Below are positions 9,571-20,400 of a DNA stretch of 51,500 bases, piece after piece. Position numbers and translations under genes: made by a program. How positions within the stretch are numbered: position 1 is the stretch's first letter; every line of letters begins with the position of its first letter. The notes under the pieces were generated by a model. The model saw only the letters and a list, made by a program, of their open reading frames with translations. It did no database searches and was not told the DNA's origin. The DNA comes from Isochrysis galbana (lineage: Eukaryota; Haptophyta; Isochrysidales; Isochrysidaceae), in NCBI GenBank assembly GCA_018136815.1, contig CM030937.1, positions 385,953 to 437,452 of the forward strand, written 5' to 3'.

Positions 9571-10248
9571 ATGCCGTCCGCCAGTTTGGCGGTACTCCTC
9601 TCGGCGGTTGGCGCGCTGGGAGCGGGTGCGTGCCGGATCCGGTACGAGACAGCGGATGGGCTCCGCGTCATTGACGGAGTGCGTCAAGGCGAGCTGCTCC
9701 GCACTGCGTTGCTTAGAAGGGGAGTCTCACCTCACAATGGAAACTCAAAGCTCATCAATTGTCGCGGCCTCGGCACCTGCGGGACCTGCGCAGTCTGGCT
9801 CGGAAATGCCTCTGATGTATCGCCAAAAAACACAAAGGAGACGCTACGCCTCGGCTTGCCGCCGCACGGCCCGGAGTCCGCCAAGCGACGCCTGGCTTGC
9901 CAGTGCACAGTGCTAGGAGACGTCTACATCAAGAAGTATAACGGCTTCTGGGGGCAGGACACCGAGTCGCTGGCTCCCGCATCGCAATGCAAGACATATT
10001 TCGGCGAGCTTGAGTATATCCTGGACACCTCCAGTCCGTCTCCTGAACCATGCAGTGTCTGCCAAGGTACCGAATGGGTTGACTGTCCCCGGTGCTCTGC
10101 GAAGGGGTATCTCGACTTGGGGACGCTTTCGGAAAGGCAGTGCACCTCATGCAAAGGGTCAGGACAGGTAGTCTGCCGCTCCTGCTTTTCTGGCGACCCG
10201 TTCGACGTGGAAGCAGTGCGTGAACGTGCTAGGCGCAGGCCAGACTGA
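9571..10248 (+). CDS. [2Fe-2S] ferredoxin-like protein with DnaJ-type zinc finger
   Basis: Intronless, 225 aa. Residues 1-20 are hydrophobic (LAVLLSAVGALGAGA), consistent with a signal or transit sequence. Residues about 22-125 look like a beta-grasp ferredoxin: CRGLGTCGTC supplies Cys64, Cys70 and Cys73 (C-x5-C-x2-C), and LACQC supplies the fourth ligand (Cys110 or Cys112). Residues 161-205 hold four paired cysteine motifs, C161-x2-C164-x-G, C172-x2-C175, C191-x2-C194-x-G and C202-x2-C205, the pattern of the DnaJ/BSD2 cysteine-rich zinc finger. The first part suggests electron transfer, the second a thiol- or unfolded-protein-binding role, perhaps in plastid redox or Fe-S assembly. That role is inference. 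The start is the first ATG of the frame (an upstream GTG at 9559 is ignored). Confidence 0.8.
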   Translation: MPSASLAVLLSAVGALGAGACRIRYETADGLRVIDGVRQGELLRTALLRRGVSPHNGNSKLINCRGLGTCGTCAVWLGNASDVSPKNTKETLRLGLPPHGPESAKRRLACQCTVLGDVYIKKYNGFWGQDTESLAPASQCKTYFGELEYILDTSSPSPEPCSVCQGTEWVDCPRCSAKGYLDLGTLSERQCTSCKGSGQVVCRSCFSGDPFDVEAVRERARRRPD

Positions 10249-10590
10249 CGTTGCTATGGCTTGGTTGCAGCGACGCTTACTCGGAGTAGGCAGTGAACGA
10301 GTTGTGCTTGTTGTTGTATTGCTTCATGAAATTGCTCTCTGCGTTTTGGTGCTCACATGATTCTTGTCAGGTTTTCATTTATACTTCCCTCTGAGCTCGC
10401 GCTGAGTGTCATTCTGGACCTATGCGAGGCGCAGCGCAACCCGCAACCCCGAAACTGAGTCAAGAGTTGGGGCTGGGGTACGATGGCAGATGCAAATGGG
10501 GTAGTCTTGGCTTTATCTTTATGCAACTTGGTTGGCGCATAGTAGATTGGCGTAGATAGCATATTTAGATGGCATCCGATGTAGATGTTT
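10249..10590. other. Intergenic, flank of the composite retroposon
   Basis: No independent gene recognised. On the minus strand, the sequence just beyond the element's 3' end (about 10525-10590) can be read as a short continuation of the interrupted gag-like frame (PSKYAIYANLLCANQVA then stop). That reading is tentative. Confidence 0.35.
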
Positions 10591-12363
10591 GAAAAAACTT
10601 CATAATATTCTTACTGCACTCGCGGCGCATGGAACCACTACCTACACAAAGCATACTTTCTACACCCTACACCCTACACCCCCGCTCCCCAGGCCCCCGG
10701 CCCTTCCCCCCGCCATTAGGCGGCTCCCCCCGTGCACCACTAGGAGGATCGGGGTGAAGGGCTTAGATATGGTCCGGTGGCCCGCGCCCCTCCCCCCGGT
10801 GATCCGTTCCCCCCTTCCTCCTATGCCTACCGGGCAAACTACGACATTTATAAGTGGTAAGTTGTCGAGTCGAGCGGAGCCGGAGGGCTCTGAGCCACTC
10901 CGTCGCGAGCAGCACCGGCGGCTAGCGCGGCGCTTTGGCCCTCCTCCCCACCGGGAGTCGGGTGAATGAAATTCTGGACTGGGTCGGGCAACCCCATTTG
11001 GGTGTCTGGACGGGGAACGAACGGCGAACGAAGGGCTGTGGGGCGGCGAGGCGCTCCTAGCGGCCCTAGTGTGATGGGTTGTAAGAGATTGTTAGACCTA
11101 CAAAGAACTCTTCCCTCAGGGAGGGAGCCTAAGCTGCTTGAGTGCAGCGACGCAGCGAACAACGACGGACAACGAAGCTGAGAACAACAGGTTCACCGAC
11201 TCACGAACACACCGGAATCATTCACCCAAACCAGAGCCGAGAGAAAGAGGAGACGCCGGCGTCCGCGTGGGGCGCGACGAGAGATCGTAATCGACGGCCA
11301 CTGCGTCTCCCGAGTCTGGGGTGGCCACGGCGTGAGCGCGGAAAGCCGCAGCTCCCTTGGAACCTTCAACTTCATTGACTCCGGAAGCCGACCCTTCCGG
11401 GTCGGGAACCAGGTCGGAAACGAGAACAGGTGCAACTTCGAGACGAGAGAATGAACACGATGACGGAGAAATATAACGAACCGGGGAGAGAGGTGAGGAG
11501 AAGGCACTAGTCTCCCCCTCCACGGCACGAGAACCTACGGTAGACAACGACAATTCGTCCGCAGAGCGGCTCCGGCTATGGCCCTTGGGAGAGAGGTCTC
11601 CAGAGGGGTCCCGCCGGGAAAGAGCAGAAACAGGTAAAGCAGCAACAACGTTTTCGGACGCGGCAGCGGCCACGTCGGACCTATCCATAGAACCTAGAGC
11701 AGAAGATGATACCGAGTCGACAGCCCTCGAGGGCTTCACAACTGTTTGTTTACGAAACGAAGAGACCGAAGACGCGTCGAATCTACCTAGCCCACCCCCT
11801 TGGGCAGGGCCGTCGGGGGGTGAATCCAGGGATGAAGATGCGTCGAAAGACCTAGGAGAGTTAGAAGAAACCGATGACAGCATAGTATCCGTAGAAACAG
11901 ACTCCAAGAGGGGCAGCGAGCGAGAATCAGCCCCTAACATCCTAATAGCGTGCGAAGTAATAGAAGAACTTGTAGACGTACACGAATTTCGGAGAGTCGG
12001 GTCGCGACGATCTCCGGGGCAAACCTGTTTCCAGGAGCCCGGGTCAAGTGTCGACTCCGGCTTCCGAGATAGCCGTTCGGCGGGGGCTTCAGCCGGCGAG
12101 GCGGCTCCCACCGTCGAGGACTGAATAGAGCTAGAGACAGGGGGAGAATCGCCGCGTTGACCGCTCTTCCCCCCAAGCGGCGTAGGGATCGGATCGGGAT
12201 GGTGGTGGTGGCGTTCGGGCCCATGGGTCAGCAGGGCAGTGTGCTCCTGGCAGGCCATCAGGCGTGCCAGGAGAGCGGGTGGTTCTTCCCCCATGGCAGG
12301 GGAGGAGTGGAGAGAGAGGGGGGCTCGTGCCCCGCCATGAGTGAACCAAGTATAAACTTAGTT
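10591..12363 (-). mobile_element. Composite retroposon carrying captured gag-like sequence
   Basis: On the minus strand it starts at 12363 with aactaagtttatacttgg and about 170 bp of the family's 5' region. It ends near 10591 with the family's 3' region: about 130 bp around ggaccatatctaag, then a gcgccgcgagtgcagtaaga hairpin block and gaagttttttc. The middle is not shared with the 755-bp members. It holds a 358-codon Ser-rich frame (11218-12294) that begins at the family's MGEEPP start, then about 370 bp (10862-11235) nearly identical to 13392-13769. It interrupts the gag-like frame at 12364. Flanks ggcatccgatgtagatg (left) and ggcaaaatggtgtggatga (right) may be a decayed target duplication, about 12 of 18 matching. 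Confidence 0.7.
10862..11235 (-). repeat. Captured gag 5' segment (copy inside the element)
   Basis: About 370 bp that match 13392-13769 at well over 90% by eye, including ATPG-rich coding blocks (LGSLPEGRVLCRSNNLL). Identity starts near ttgtcgagtcgagcgg and stops after cattcacccaaacca. Confidence 0.85.
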
Positions 12364-13526
12364 GGCAAAATGGTGTGGATGAGCTCATGCTCGTCGGAGT
12401 CGCGGTAAAGGGCGGCCAGATCGCGTGAGGGCAGGGCGAGGAGATTTTTCCACTCGCTTACAACTGCCTCTCGCTCATCCATCCCCACCGCAAGGCAGGG
12501 GTCGCGAGGGTGGCGGAACGGCACCACCGGGGTCGGGCCCCGGTAAGGGCTCTGATCCTGGCGGCGGGATTCCGATTTGGAGGTCGGGTACGCCGACCGT
12601 GGAACCCTAGTAGCCGGAGAGGCGTGGCCCTTTTGGTCTAGGGAAGGAGGCTCGTCCATGGATGGTTCCTTCTGAGCCGGCCTAGCAGAATCCGCAGCCG
12701 CCTCGGTCCGATCCATGGACGGACTTGAAGTGGGCTCTTGGCGGGCTTGGAGTAGCTGAGTCAGGGCTTTGAACCCTGCTTCAACTTGATCCCGGAGAAG
12801 CCCCTCCCTCGCCTCTGCCGCGGCAAGGGATGACTGTAGGCGCTCCACAGCCCCTTTTAGGGTGTTGGTCTGCGCTTGAAGCCTTGCCATTTCCGCATCC
12901 TGACGCGCCGCGGCCGTCTCGATCGGGGTGATATCTTGATCAAAGACCCCTTTTGATGACGGCGGGGCATAGTCCCGGTAGGCGGGGCTTCGGAAGCTGA
13001 TCCCCTCCCCTTCACCGACCTCAGACTCATCATCTCGAAGGTGAGGAGGTGGGTCAAACTGAATCAGAGGGAGGGGGCCTTCCTCCACCTCATTGGCCAG
13101 CTCAGCGGCACTGAAGTTGGCCTCAAGTGGGAGAGGGTCATGCTCCACCATGGCCCGCTGTGATTGCACCCGGTGGGTGCCGAATGCAGCGGACAAAGGC
13201 TCGCCATCCGTCACGAGCTGATCGAAGCCAGTCGTGGAGATGGCAGCCGGAGTAATGGGTGCCATTGGCGCAGCCTCAGTGGTCGTGGGATCACTCGGGA
13301 ATCCCACGGGAACAGAAGCTGCAGCGGGCAGAGAAGGTTCCCTGAGAGGTTCCTCCTCTGCGGCCGAGGACGGAAGCTTTGATTTCGTGCTTGTCGAGTC
13401 GAGCGGAGCCGGAGGGCTCTGAGCCACTCCGTCGCGAGCAGCACCGGCGGCTAGCGCGGCGCTTTGGCCCTCCTCCCCACCGGGAGTCGGGTGAATGAAA
13501 TTCTGGACTGGGTCGGGCAACCCCAT
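12364..13526 (-). pseudogene. Gag-like open frame interrupted by the composite retroposon
   Basis: From the ATG at 13526 the frame reads for about 388 codons, then runs into retroposon sequence at 12363, so the native C-terminus is lost. The product is Pro/Ser/Ala-rich and acidic (DDESEVGEGEG). It has a coiled-coil-like stretch (ARQDAEMARLQAQTNTLKGA ... LQSSLAAAEA) and a C-terminal part with DEREAVVSEWKNLLALPSRD and DEHELIHTILP. Such an architecture fits a retroelement gag, but no nucleocapsid knuckle is seen. The frame is open another 55 codons upstream without an ATG, and a GA-rich leader precedes it. It could also be an ordinary host gene of unknown function. Confidence 0.45.
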
Positions 13527-13769
13527 TTGGGTGTCTGGACGGGGGACGAACGGCGAACGAAGGGCGGTGGGGCGGCGAGGCGCTCCTAGTGGCCCTAGAG
13601 TGTTGGGTTTTAAGAGATTGTTAGACCTACAAAGAACTCTTCCCTCGGGGAGGGAGCCTAGGCTGCTAGAGTGCAGCAACGCAGCGAACAACGACGGACA
13701 AAGAGCCTGAGAACAACAGGATACACCGACTCACGAACACACCGGAATCATTCACCCAAACCAAGCAAA
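13392..13769 (-). repeat. Source copy of the duplicated gag 5' segment
   Basis: Lies in place at the 5' end of the gag-like gene; duplicated inside the composite element at 10862-11235. Confidence 0.85.
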
Positions 13770-14635
13770 TTATCAAGCAACCGCGACCCCAAATCACCGA
13801 TAACTCAAACACGTCGCGAGAGACGGAGAGAGAGAGCGAGAGAGAGAGAGAGAGAGACTCCGCAGCGACGGCCGGAGCGTGTCTCCGTTGTAACTTCCCA
13901 CGTGGCGGAGAGTCCGAAGGGGAGCGTCATGTCGCGCGACCACGGCGATCACTTCGGATATAGATCGCAACGAGATATCTTCACGACAGAGGAAATCTTG
14001 CCGTTGAGCGTGAACCTTCTAGACGCTTCTAACGAACAACCCTGAGTAGCAACCAAGGGGAAGAAACACCAAAGGGGCCAAGGGCTTGCATGTAACTTGC
14101 ATCAAGGGGAAAGATTCCCTCACCTAAGAAGCGAACCTACACCGATCTCCAAGGGGAGATGGCAAATTAAACCTCAAATCTCGAGCGGATAGAGCAACCG
14201 ACTCGCTCGCCAGAACCTTGACCGAGAAGAAAGAAGCAAGGACCTACAAGCCAAGGGTAGCGGACCTAGGGAATGTGAGAGGAAATTTCCGAACGCCAAG
14301 ACGAACGCCGAACGCGGGGATTCAACGAAACCCTAACCAGGCCAAGCAGAACCTACGAAGAACAGGCCTGGACAACAACGAAAGTCAGCAGGTCCCAAGA
14401 AAGAACCGGAACCCAACAAGAAACGACAAGCCTTGCAAGAAGCTAAATAAGCATCCTGAAGGCACCCCGAGAGCCTGAGACAAGCGCGCAGCGAGTGACA
14501 GGCGACCTGGCTCCTTTGAGTCAAGATTACCCGAAAGGAGGAAACCTGGAATCTAGACCTGACAAACAGGCTAGAAGGAACGAAACGAGAACCCGAATTC
14601 TAGATCGCTAGGGACGAACCCTACCAACCTAGATG
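13770..14635 (-). other. GA-rich leader region of the gag-like gene
   Basis: Contains a (GA)n stretch (about 13825-13858) and an A-rich, stop-poor region (13900-14480). The order GA repeat, then an acgagatatctt block, then an accggaatcat block near the frame resembles the region 41930-43400, suggesting two related retroelement leaders. No protein recognised. Confidence 0.4.
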
Positions 14636-15404
14636 TACCTGAGCTTCACCGTGTGGCCGCACGGCGAAGGACCTGGAAACAAGAGCCTGGAAATCGCATC
14701 ATCTAAGATGAATGCGACAAACCCACTCTACCCCACCTCTAGCTTTTCTCCACGATGTAGAGTACAAAAGAAGCAGCCATTTGGCGGCTGCTGCGGTCCC
14801 GGCAGTAAGGAGTTGAAATTTTTATTCGTTGCGCACACGCAAAGAGCCCCCTCACCCTCACATCACAATCGCGCCGACAGTCAAGCGCTGCTAGCTGGGC
14901 CAACGGCGGGTCACGCACATCAAAGGTTTTCGCCAGAACGCGAGCGCTAATGCGCAGCAGGTTGCAGCGTTGTACGCTCGCAGTCATGCAAGAGCGGGCT
15001 CACAGACTCACATGCGTCCTCAGATTGCTCGACTGCGTACGCTTGCGCCATGATGTCGTCCGAGCCTCGTCCAAGCCGCGCCTACCGCCGCGGAAGTGCT
15101 CCGCAAAAGTCCACCCGCCCACGAACATCTTTTATAGAGTCGCAACCGGATGCCAAACGCTACGGAGTCTGGTGCATGCGCGCATGTGTCAGCTTAACCT
15201 TGAACAATTGAGTCGATGGCGACGAGCCTAATCGGCATGTCTCACCAACAGCAATGTATGAGGGAAGATCGCCTTGACGTGTGAGTTGACCCGCGCAAGT
15301 TGCGCAAACGTGATGAGACTCCACGAGGCTACGTGAGCAATCGCCGTATCTCGCGTACCCTTGTGCCATCCTTCTCTGGCGCGATAAATGCTCGGCAGCA
15401 AAGC
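14636..15404. other. Intergenic, 3' side of Rab1
   Basis: No gene recognised; probably includes the Rab1 3' UTR, read leftwards from 15404. Confidence 0.5.
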
Positions 15405-16964
15405 CTAGCAGCATCCTCCGGAATCTTTCTTTTCGTCATCGTCTAGCCCACGGGAAGAGTAGCCACTCGTGCTTGTTTGCGCAATCATCTTCTCCTTGAT
15501 CTGCACGCCATGGTGAGCGCCGGCGCGTAAGCTCGCCGACTCGTGAAATGGCGTGAGACCTAGGCTAGAAGAGACGCGCGGGCCTAGAGCAGTGGATACA
15601 GGAGGCTGCGCCATCTGGCCAAGCATGAAGTCTGGGGCGAGCATGCAAGAGGGCGAGGAGTGGAAAACTCACTTGTGACGAGATGAGGAGGAAGGCGGTG
15701 TCGACGTATTCTCCAGTCTTAGCGGACGCCTCGAGGAAGGGCACGCCGAGTTCAGCTGCAAACTTCTGACCATCTTCGGCGGGCACTTGGCGGAGCCCAC
15801 CCGCCTCGGCAAGGTCCGATCTGCGAGGGACCAAGGCAGGTGTACAATCAACAATGCGAACTGTTATCTCCGTGTTTTCAAGCTTGGTGCTCGACACTGT
15901 CATCCTACGAACACTGCGCGGACTCCCGAGCTTCCTCGAATCTCGAGCTGCCAGCCATAGTTGGCAGCCAGCTCGCATCCAACTGAGATCCCGATGCTGC
16001 CGCCGAGCAAGATCCCACAGAGCAGTCACTCGGGGGACAAGGTGAAAAGCCACGACATGCACAACAAGGAAGTTGGAGCTGTCGCACTTATTTCCGACGA
16101 GAAGCTTGTTGACGTTCTCGCGCGCGTATTTGTCGATTTCCTTCAACCAGCGTTTAACGTTGTCGAACGATTCCCTGTTCGTGATGTCGTAAACCACGAT
16201 GATACCGTGAGCGCCCCGGTAATACGTGCTACTAATGGTGCGGAAGCGCTCCTGCCCCGCAGTATCCCATATCTGCAACTTGATGCACTTGCCATCCAGC
16301 TCAACTGTCCGAATTTTCTACGCGCATCCAACCATCATGGGTGTGTGAGCAGTGAGCCGTCGATGTGCACCCGTGCACCCGCCGCGAATGGCCACAGGGT
16401 ATCCTGGAAGGTGTGGGCTAGTGAGGCTGCACGCACGAAATCCACGCCGATGGTGCTGATGTAAGAGTCTGTCCACTTGTCATCCTGCGCCCAGAGTGGA
16501 AGGTCGTGCGCTAAGGCTTCAAGAGAAGAGAATGTGCTCCGATCACGCATATCCGCGCTGGAGGCGCCGCCGGAAAGCCTCGGTGCCTTTCGGAAGGTGG
16601 GCCTTGATTGCTGTACACACTGAGCAGAGCGCAGCGCGGGGGAGCGGCGATGCGTCGGGAGGCTCCGCAGCGCACCGCGAAGCGCAGCAGCAGGCACGAC
16701 TTGCCCACGCCCGAGTCACCGATCAGCACAAGAATGAAGAGGTAGTCGTCTGCGGAGCGGATTTGGGAGGGGAGGGGGGAATGGGGGGAAGGTGGGGGGG
16801 GATTCAAAGTGGGTTGGGCAGAGCCTCTTATGCTCTCTCTGGAGGAGCGGCTGGCTGGGGGGCTGGGGGAAGGAGGGTGGCTGAGCGGAGGAGGGGTGCG
16901 TTCTCAGCCGGCGCCGACGCGGGCCAGGCGCGAAAGCGCGCGAGCACGCACAGTCTGGCTTCAT
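15405..16964 (-). CDS. RAB1: Rab1/YPT1-type small GTPase
   Basis: Rab1 drives ER-to-Golgi vesicle tethering. Six exons: complement(16952..16964), (16676..16749), (16437..16484), (16088..16317), (15673..15820), (15405..15500). They sum to 609 nt, 202 aa, all in phase. Exon 1 is only 13 nt (ATG to MKPD plus one base). Motifs: P-loop GDSGVGKS at 15-22; switch [35 protein letters not shown]4 as NKSD (usually NKCD); G5 SAK; C-terminal GGCC for double prenylation. Four introns have GTGCG donors and one has GTGAGT. The G4 codon AAA is split by an intron. The start is supported by the Rab1-like order M-x-P-D/E-Y-D-Y-L-F across the first junction. Confidence 0.97.
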
Positions 16965-17026
16965 GCTGCGCTGCTCTCGCGCTAGGAACCCCCCCCCGCC
17001 TTCCCCGCCGGCGCTCTCCTCTCTCT

Positions 17027-17045
17027 TTGCGCTCTCTCTCTCTCT

Positions 17046-17106
<61 letters not shown>

Positions 17107-17121
17107 CCCCCCCCCCCCCCC
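17027..17121. repeat. (CT)n microsatellite and C18 tract
   Basis: About 38 CT units with one interruption, followed directly by 18 C (17104-17121). It lies upstream of Rab1, so the Rab1 sense strand is GA- and G-rich here. Confidence 0.95.
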
Positions 17122-17760
17122 ACACTCTCTCTCTCTCTCTCTCTTTCACTCTCTCTCTCTTCACTCCTTCGTTCGTTCGTTTGCTCGCTCGCTCGCTCGC
17201 TCGCTCTCCTCTCTCTCCCCTCGCTCTTCTCTCTCATTTCCTTTCTCTCTCCTTCTTTGACACAGCAAAGGGGAAATGGGCTACCTCTCTCTCTCTCGCC
17301 GCTCTCTCTCTCCGATGCGCGTGCTGCTCGCGACTCCTTGCACGGCTCTCTCTACTCTCTCTCACCACATATCTTTCCCTCTTTCAAGGGGTCAACGGTC
17401 GGAACACGCACTAGCCCCCCAAGAGCCGCCGCCGCCGCCCTCTTCTTCTCTCCTCTAGAAGAGAGGTACAGGTCTCTCCCCTCCACCCCTTTCCCTCTCT
17501 CCCTCGCTACTCCGCCCCTCTCTCCTCTTTCTCCTCCACCCTCGCCACACCATCCTCTCCTCTCGGCGCCCCCCCCCCCCCCCCCCTCTCCCTGCTTTCC
17601 AGGCTCTTCTTCATCCCGGACTCCAAATCTATTCTTCTCGACTCGAGCCCCCTCCCATCTATCCTCCTCCTCAACCTCTTCTCCTTCTCTCCTCGCCTCT
17701 TCAATCCTCCTCCTCTTCAGCGTGAGGTAGGCCACCTTCTGCTCTTTAAGGTTAGAATCT
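17122..17760. repeat. CT-rich low-complexity region
   Basis: Continuous pyrimidine-rich plus strand with TCGC/TTCG tetranucleotide repeats (17168-17205) and a second long C run near 17570-17586. Long open frames here encode only Leu/Ser/Pro runs and are not credible genes. Confidence 0.9.
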
Positions 17761-18979
17761 CGTAGAACGTAGAGAGATTGGACCGAGGGGGAGCACCTCG
17801 TCCCTGGTGGGAATCGGAATCAGAATCCGAAGAGAGGGGCAGCCGCCCTCAAGGCGGAGCTTGGGAACCTACTCTTATAAGTGGGGGTCAATCGGGGCCT
17901 CGTGCCCCCTCACTCCTCACTCCATCGCGGACACCCTCCTGGGCCTAGTTGGGAGATACGTACTCACCGTATTTGACCGAAGGCCAAATACAGACCGTAT
18001 CTGCCGTATTTGAAACCCCCTCCATGTGCCCCTCCGTATTTGTATTTGGATCCTACATGTGAAAAACAGAAAACCTGTTTTTCTGTGAAGACCACAAAAA
18101 CCGTGTTTTTCACCGTTTTTCTGAGCCTGGGCCCTAAGCCTGGGGCCAGCTGCGCCGGCGCGCCGGTGTGTCTGCAACTCGCAGCTCGCAATGCTCGCTC
18201 TCTTGTCGCATTCGCGAATCGACACTCGTTAGGCTTCCCTCTTCTCCTCGTCATTCGGTATTTATCGTTATAATTCTCTGCTTTCTCTCGTTCTCGGTCA
18301 AAAGCTTCGCGTGGACGCACAGACGCACAGGATCTTGGGTTGTGGAGCGCTCCCTCTCTCTTTCTCTCGAAGAGAAGGGAAGTTTCCCCACCTTTCTTCC
18401 TCCCAGGCGCCTCGCAAATAGGTTTAATTCGCTATCTTCTCCGCGTCTCTTTATCTTTATCTACTTCAGTGATTGCAATCAGGTTTAATTTGCAACCTCT
18501 TCGTATCTCCCCCTTAGGCACACCGCATTTCTCTCGTCTTATTCGGTAAGTCTTTTGGAATCCTGTGCGGCAGGATTGCGGATTGCGGATTGCCCCTCGT
18601 TTCCGTTATGGTTATGGTGCGATTCCCCTTCCAGACGGGATCGCCGACAGATCGCCTTCTGATCGTCGTCCGTCGTCGTCTGGCCGGAGTGTTTGGGTTT
18701 GATTTCAGTCGAGTTATGTGAGAAAGTCGTGGGGCGGGATTTGGAGTGTTTTCCTGGGTCCTGGGTGTCTCTGTCCGTCGTCCTGTCGTCAGTCGTCATC
18801 CGTCGCTCTCACTCTCGTCGCTCTCGCTCTCGTAACACTCATACCCTACAACCTCGCCTCGCCTCGCTAGCCCCTGCCATCACAGCCCTCCTCACACTCG
18901 CCCTCGCCTCTCGCCGCTCGCTCGATGTCGCTCTCGCCGCCGTCCTCGCCCTCGCCCAAGCCCGCCTGCCCGCCTTCCT
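17761..18979. other. Non-coding region with small repeats
   Basis: No gene recognised. It contains a gtatttg/caaatac inverted pair (about 17968-17991) and cctacatgtgaa at 18052, which matches the terminal repeat of the element at 40999-41187. The segment 18937-18985 also resembles 34563-34615 in reverse orientation. Confidence 0.5.
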
Positions 18980-19007
18980 GTGCTGACGGGCTTCAGCCCG
19001 TCAGCAC
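18980..19007. repeat. 28-bp palindrome
   Basis: gtgctgacgggct and its exact reverse complement are separated by two bases (tc), giving 13-bp perfect arms that could form a hairpin or cruciform. Confidence 0.9.
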
Positions 19008-19235
19008 CTCCGAAGTCGTCTCCCTCGCCCTCGCCGCGCCTGCCGCCGGCTTCGCCCCTTCCTCATTGCCCTCAGGCCCTATGTATGGGCCATCCCAATT
19101 CGTCAGGTGTAGAATCTCATCCGGTGCGTCCCGCGCTGGACGTCTCAATGGGGGTCTCCCCCACCTCTGCTGGTCTGCTGGCTTTGGGCTGACTGGGCTT
19201 GCTTCGGCTGGCGCAAGCAGGCAGGTTGCGATATG
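19008..19235 (+). repeat. Interspersed repeat related to 37405-37510
   Basis: The part at about 19012-19110 (gaagtcgtctccctcgcc ... attgccctcaggcccta) matches the reverse complement of 37405-37510 with small indels. It is probably part of a dispersed element whose ends I cannot define. Confidence 0.6.
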
Positions 19236-19239
19236 ACAG

Positions 19240-19402
19240 CTTGCGGTGGGCGTTTGTGGTAGGCGGTTTGTGGTGGGTGGTTGGTGATGGGCGGTTTGTG
19301 GTGGATAGTTGGTGATGGGCGGTTTGTGGTTTGTGGTGAGCAGATTATGGTGGTGGGGAGTTTGTGTGGGCAGTTTGTGGCGGTGGGCAGTTTGTGGCGG
19401 TG
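19240..19402. repeat. TTTGTGG minisatellite
   Basis: Degenerate tandem units of 15-30 bp built on ggtttgtggtgg and agttggtgatgggc, about eight repeats, strongly G/T on the plus strand. Confidence 0.85.
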
Positions 19403-20400
19403 GGCTTCAATCTTGGAGTAAACATGTTCCATGCCTTATTCTTATTTATTGAGGAACGTCAAAAGTCAAAAGTACCTAGACTTCGACTTCAAGCACAGAC
19501 CCAAAGAAACCACCACGACAGCTTATTCACGAAGAAGACACTCAACAAGCCTCCCCCGAACCCGCACTCTGAACTAGGCGCTTGGCTCTCGGCTCTCGTT
19601 AGTGCGTAGTGCACCGGAGCCGACCCCGGAAACTGAAGAAAAAGCAGGAATGAAGAATGAGGGGGGAAAGGGAGGACATGGAGAGATGGAGAGAGGAGAT
19701 GTCGTAAGGGCGTTGTCGTAGCAGTGACGGGGAAACCTAGAACTAGTAGGCGTGTAGCCCAGAATCTTCAGGTTTTTTTTAGATAGGTGTTTTCCGGAGT
19801 TTCTACCGCTTTACTCTGGTGCACTTCCTCAATCCTGAATTTTCATCTTGAAACCCTTGGAAGTTAAAATAGTATTTGACCGCCTACCTAGTTGAGTCTC
19901 GGCATGCCCCCTCCCCCTGCGACGCCCGCAGGTGAAGCTGCCAGAAGAACAACTGAAGAAACCTTCGGTGCTCCGGCAGTAGGAAGTGCAGGTCGACAAC
20001 TCAGGGTGAAGCGGTGCAAAGTAGTGGCTCACGTGCAAAAACGCGGGAGCCTCGGATTCCATGGATGCTTGCTTGGACGAATCTTGCCTCGGCCGATAGT
20101 CCGTTAGAAACGGTCGGAGCCGAGCCTGCCGCCATTGGAGGAAGGGATCGATTCCGTCGGCCGCTTCCGGTGGAGAGCTCCGGCGGGTTTCATTGATGAG
20201 TGTCAATCACCGTCTTCAAAGTGGTATGTTTCGATCACCTCTCAGAAGTCTCTCTCTCCTTGGTGCGACCCCCCCCCTCTTCCTTCCTTTGGGAGGAAGG
20301 CGCCGCACTCTTCGCGGCTCGCGCGCCAACGGCTCCGCGTGGCGGCCCGCCGAGGTGCGATGCTCATTGACCGAAACGGTGATCTGGGCGATGGAGATTG
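19403..20400. other. Intergenic
   Basis: No reliable gene. Open frames at 19830-20200 on both strands lack ATG starts in useful positions and have no family resemblance. Confidence 0.4.

Noticed and set aside
10660..10690. ccctacaccctacaccc as telomere-like repeat
   Set aside because: Only three seven-base units inside the retroposon 3' region; not a telomeric array.
16496..17260. Long plus-strand frames across 16.5-17.7 kb
   Set aside because: They are antisense to Rab1 exons or read CT microsatellite as Leu/Ser runs.
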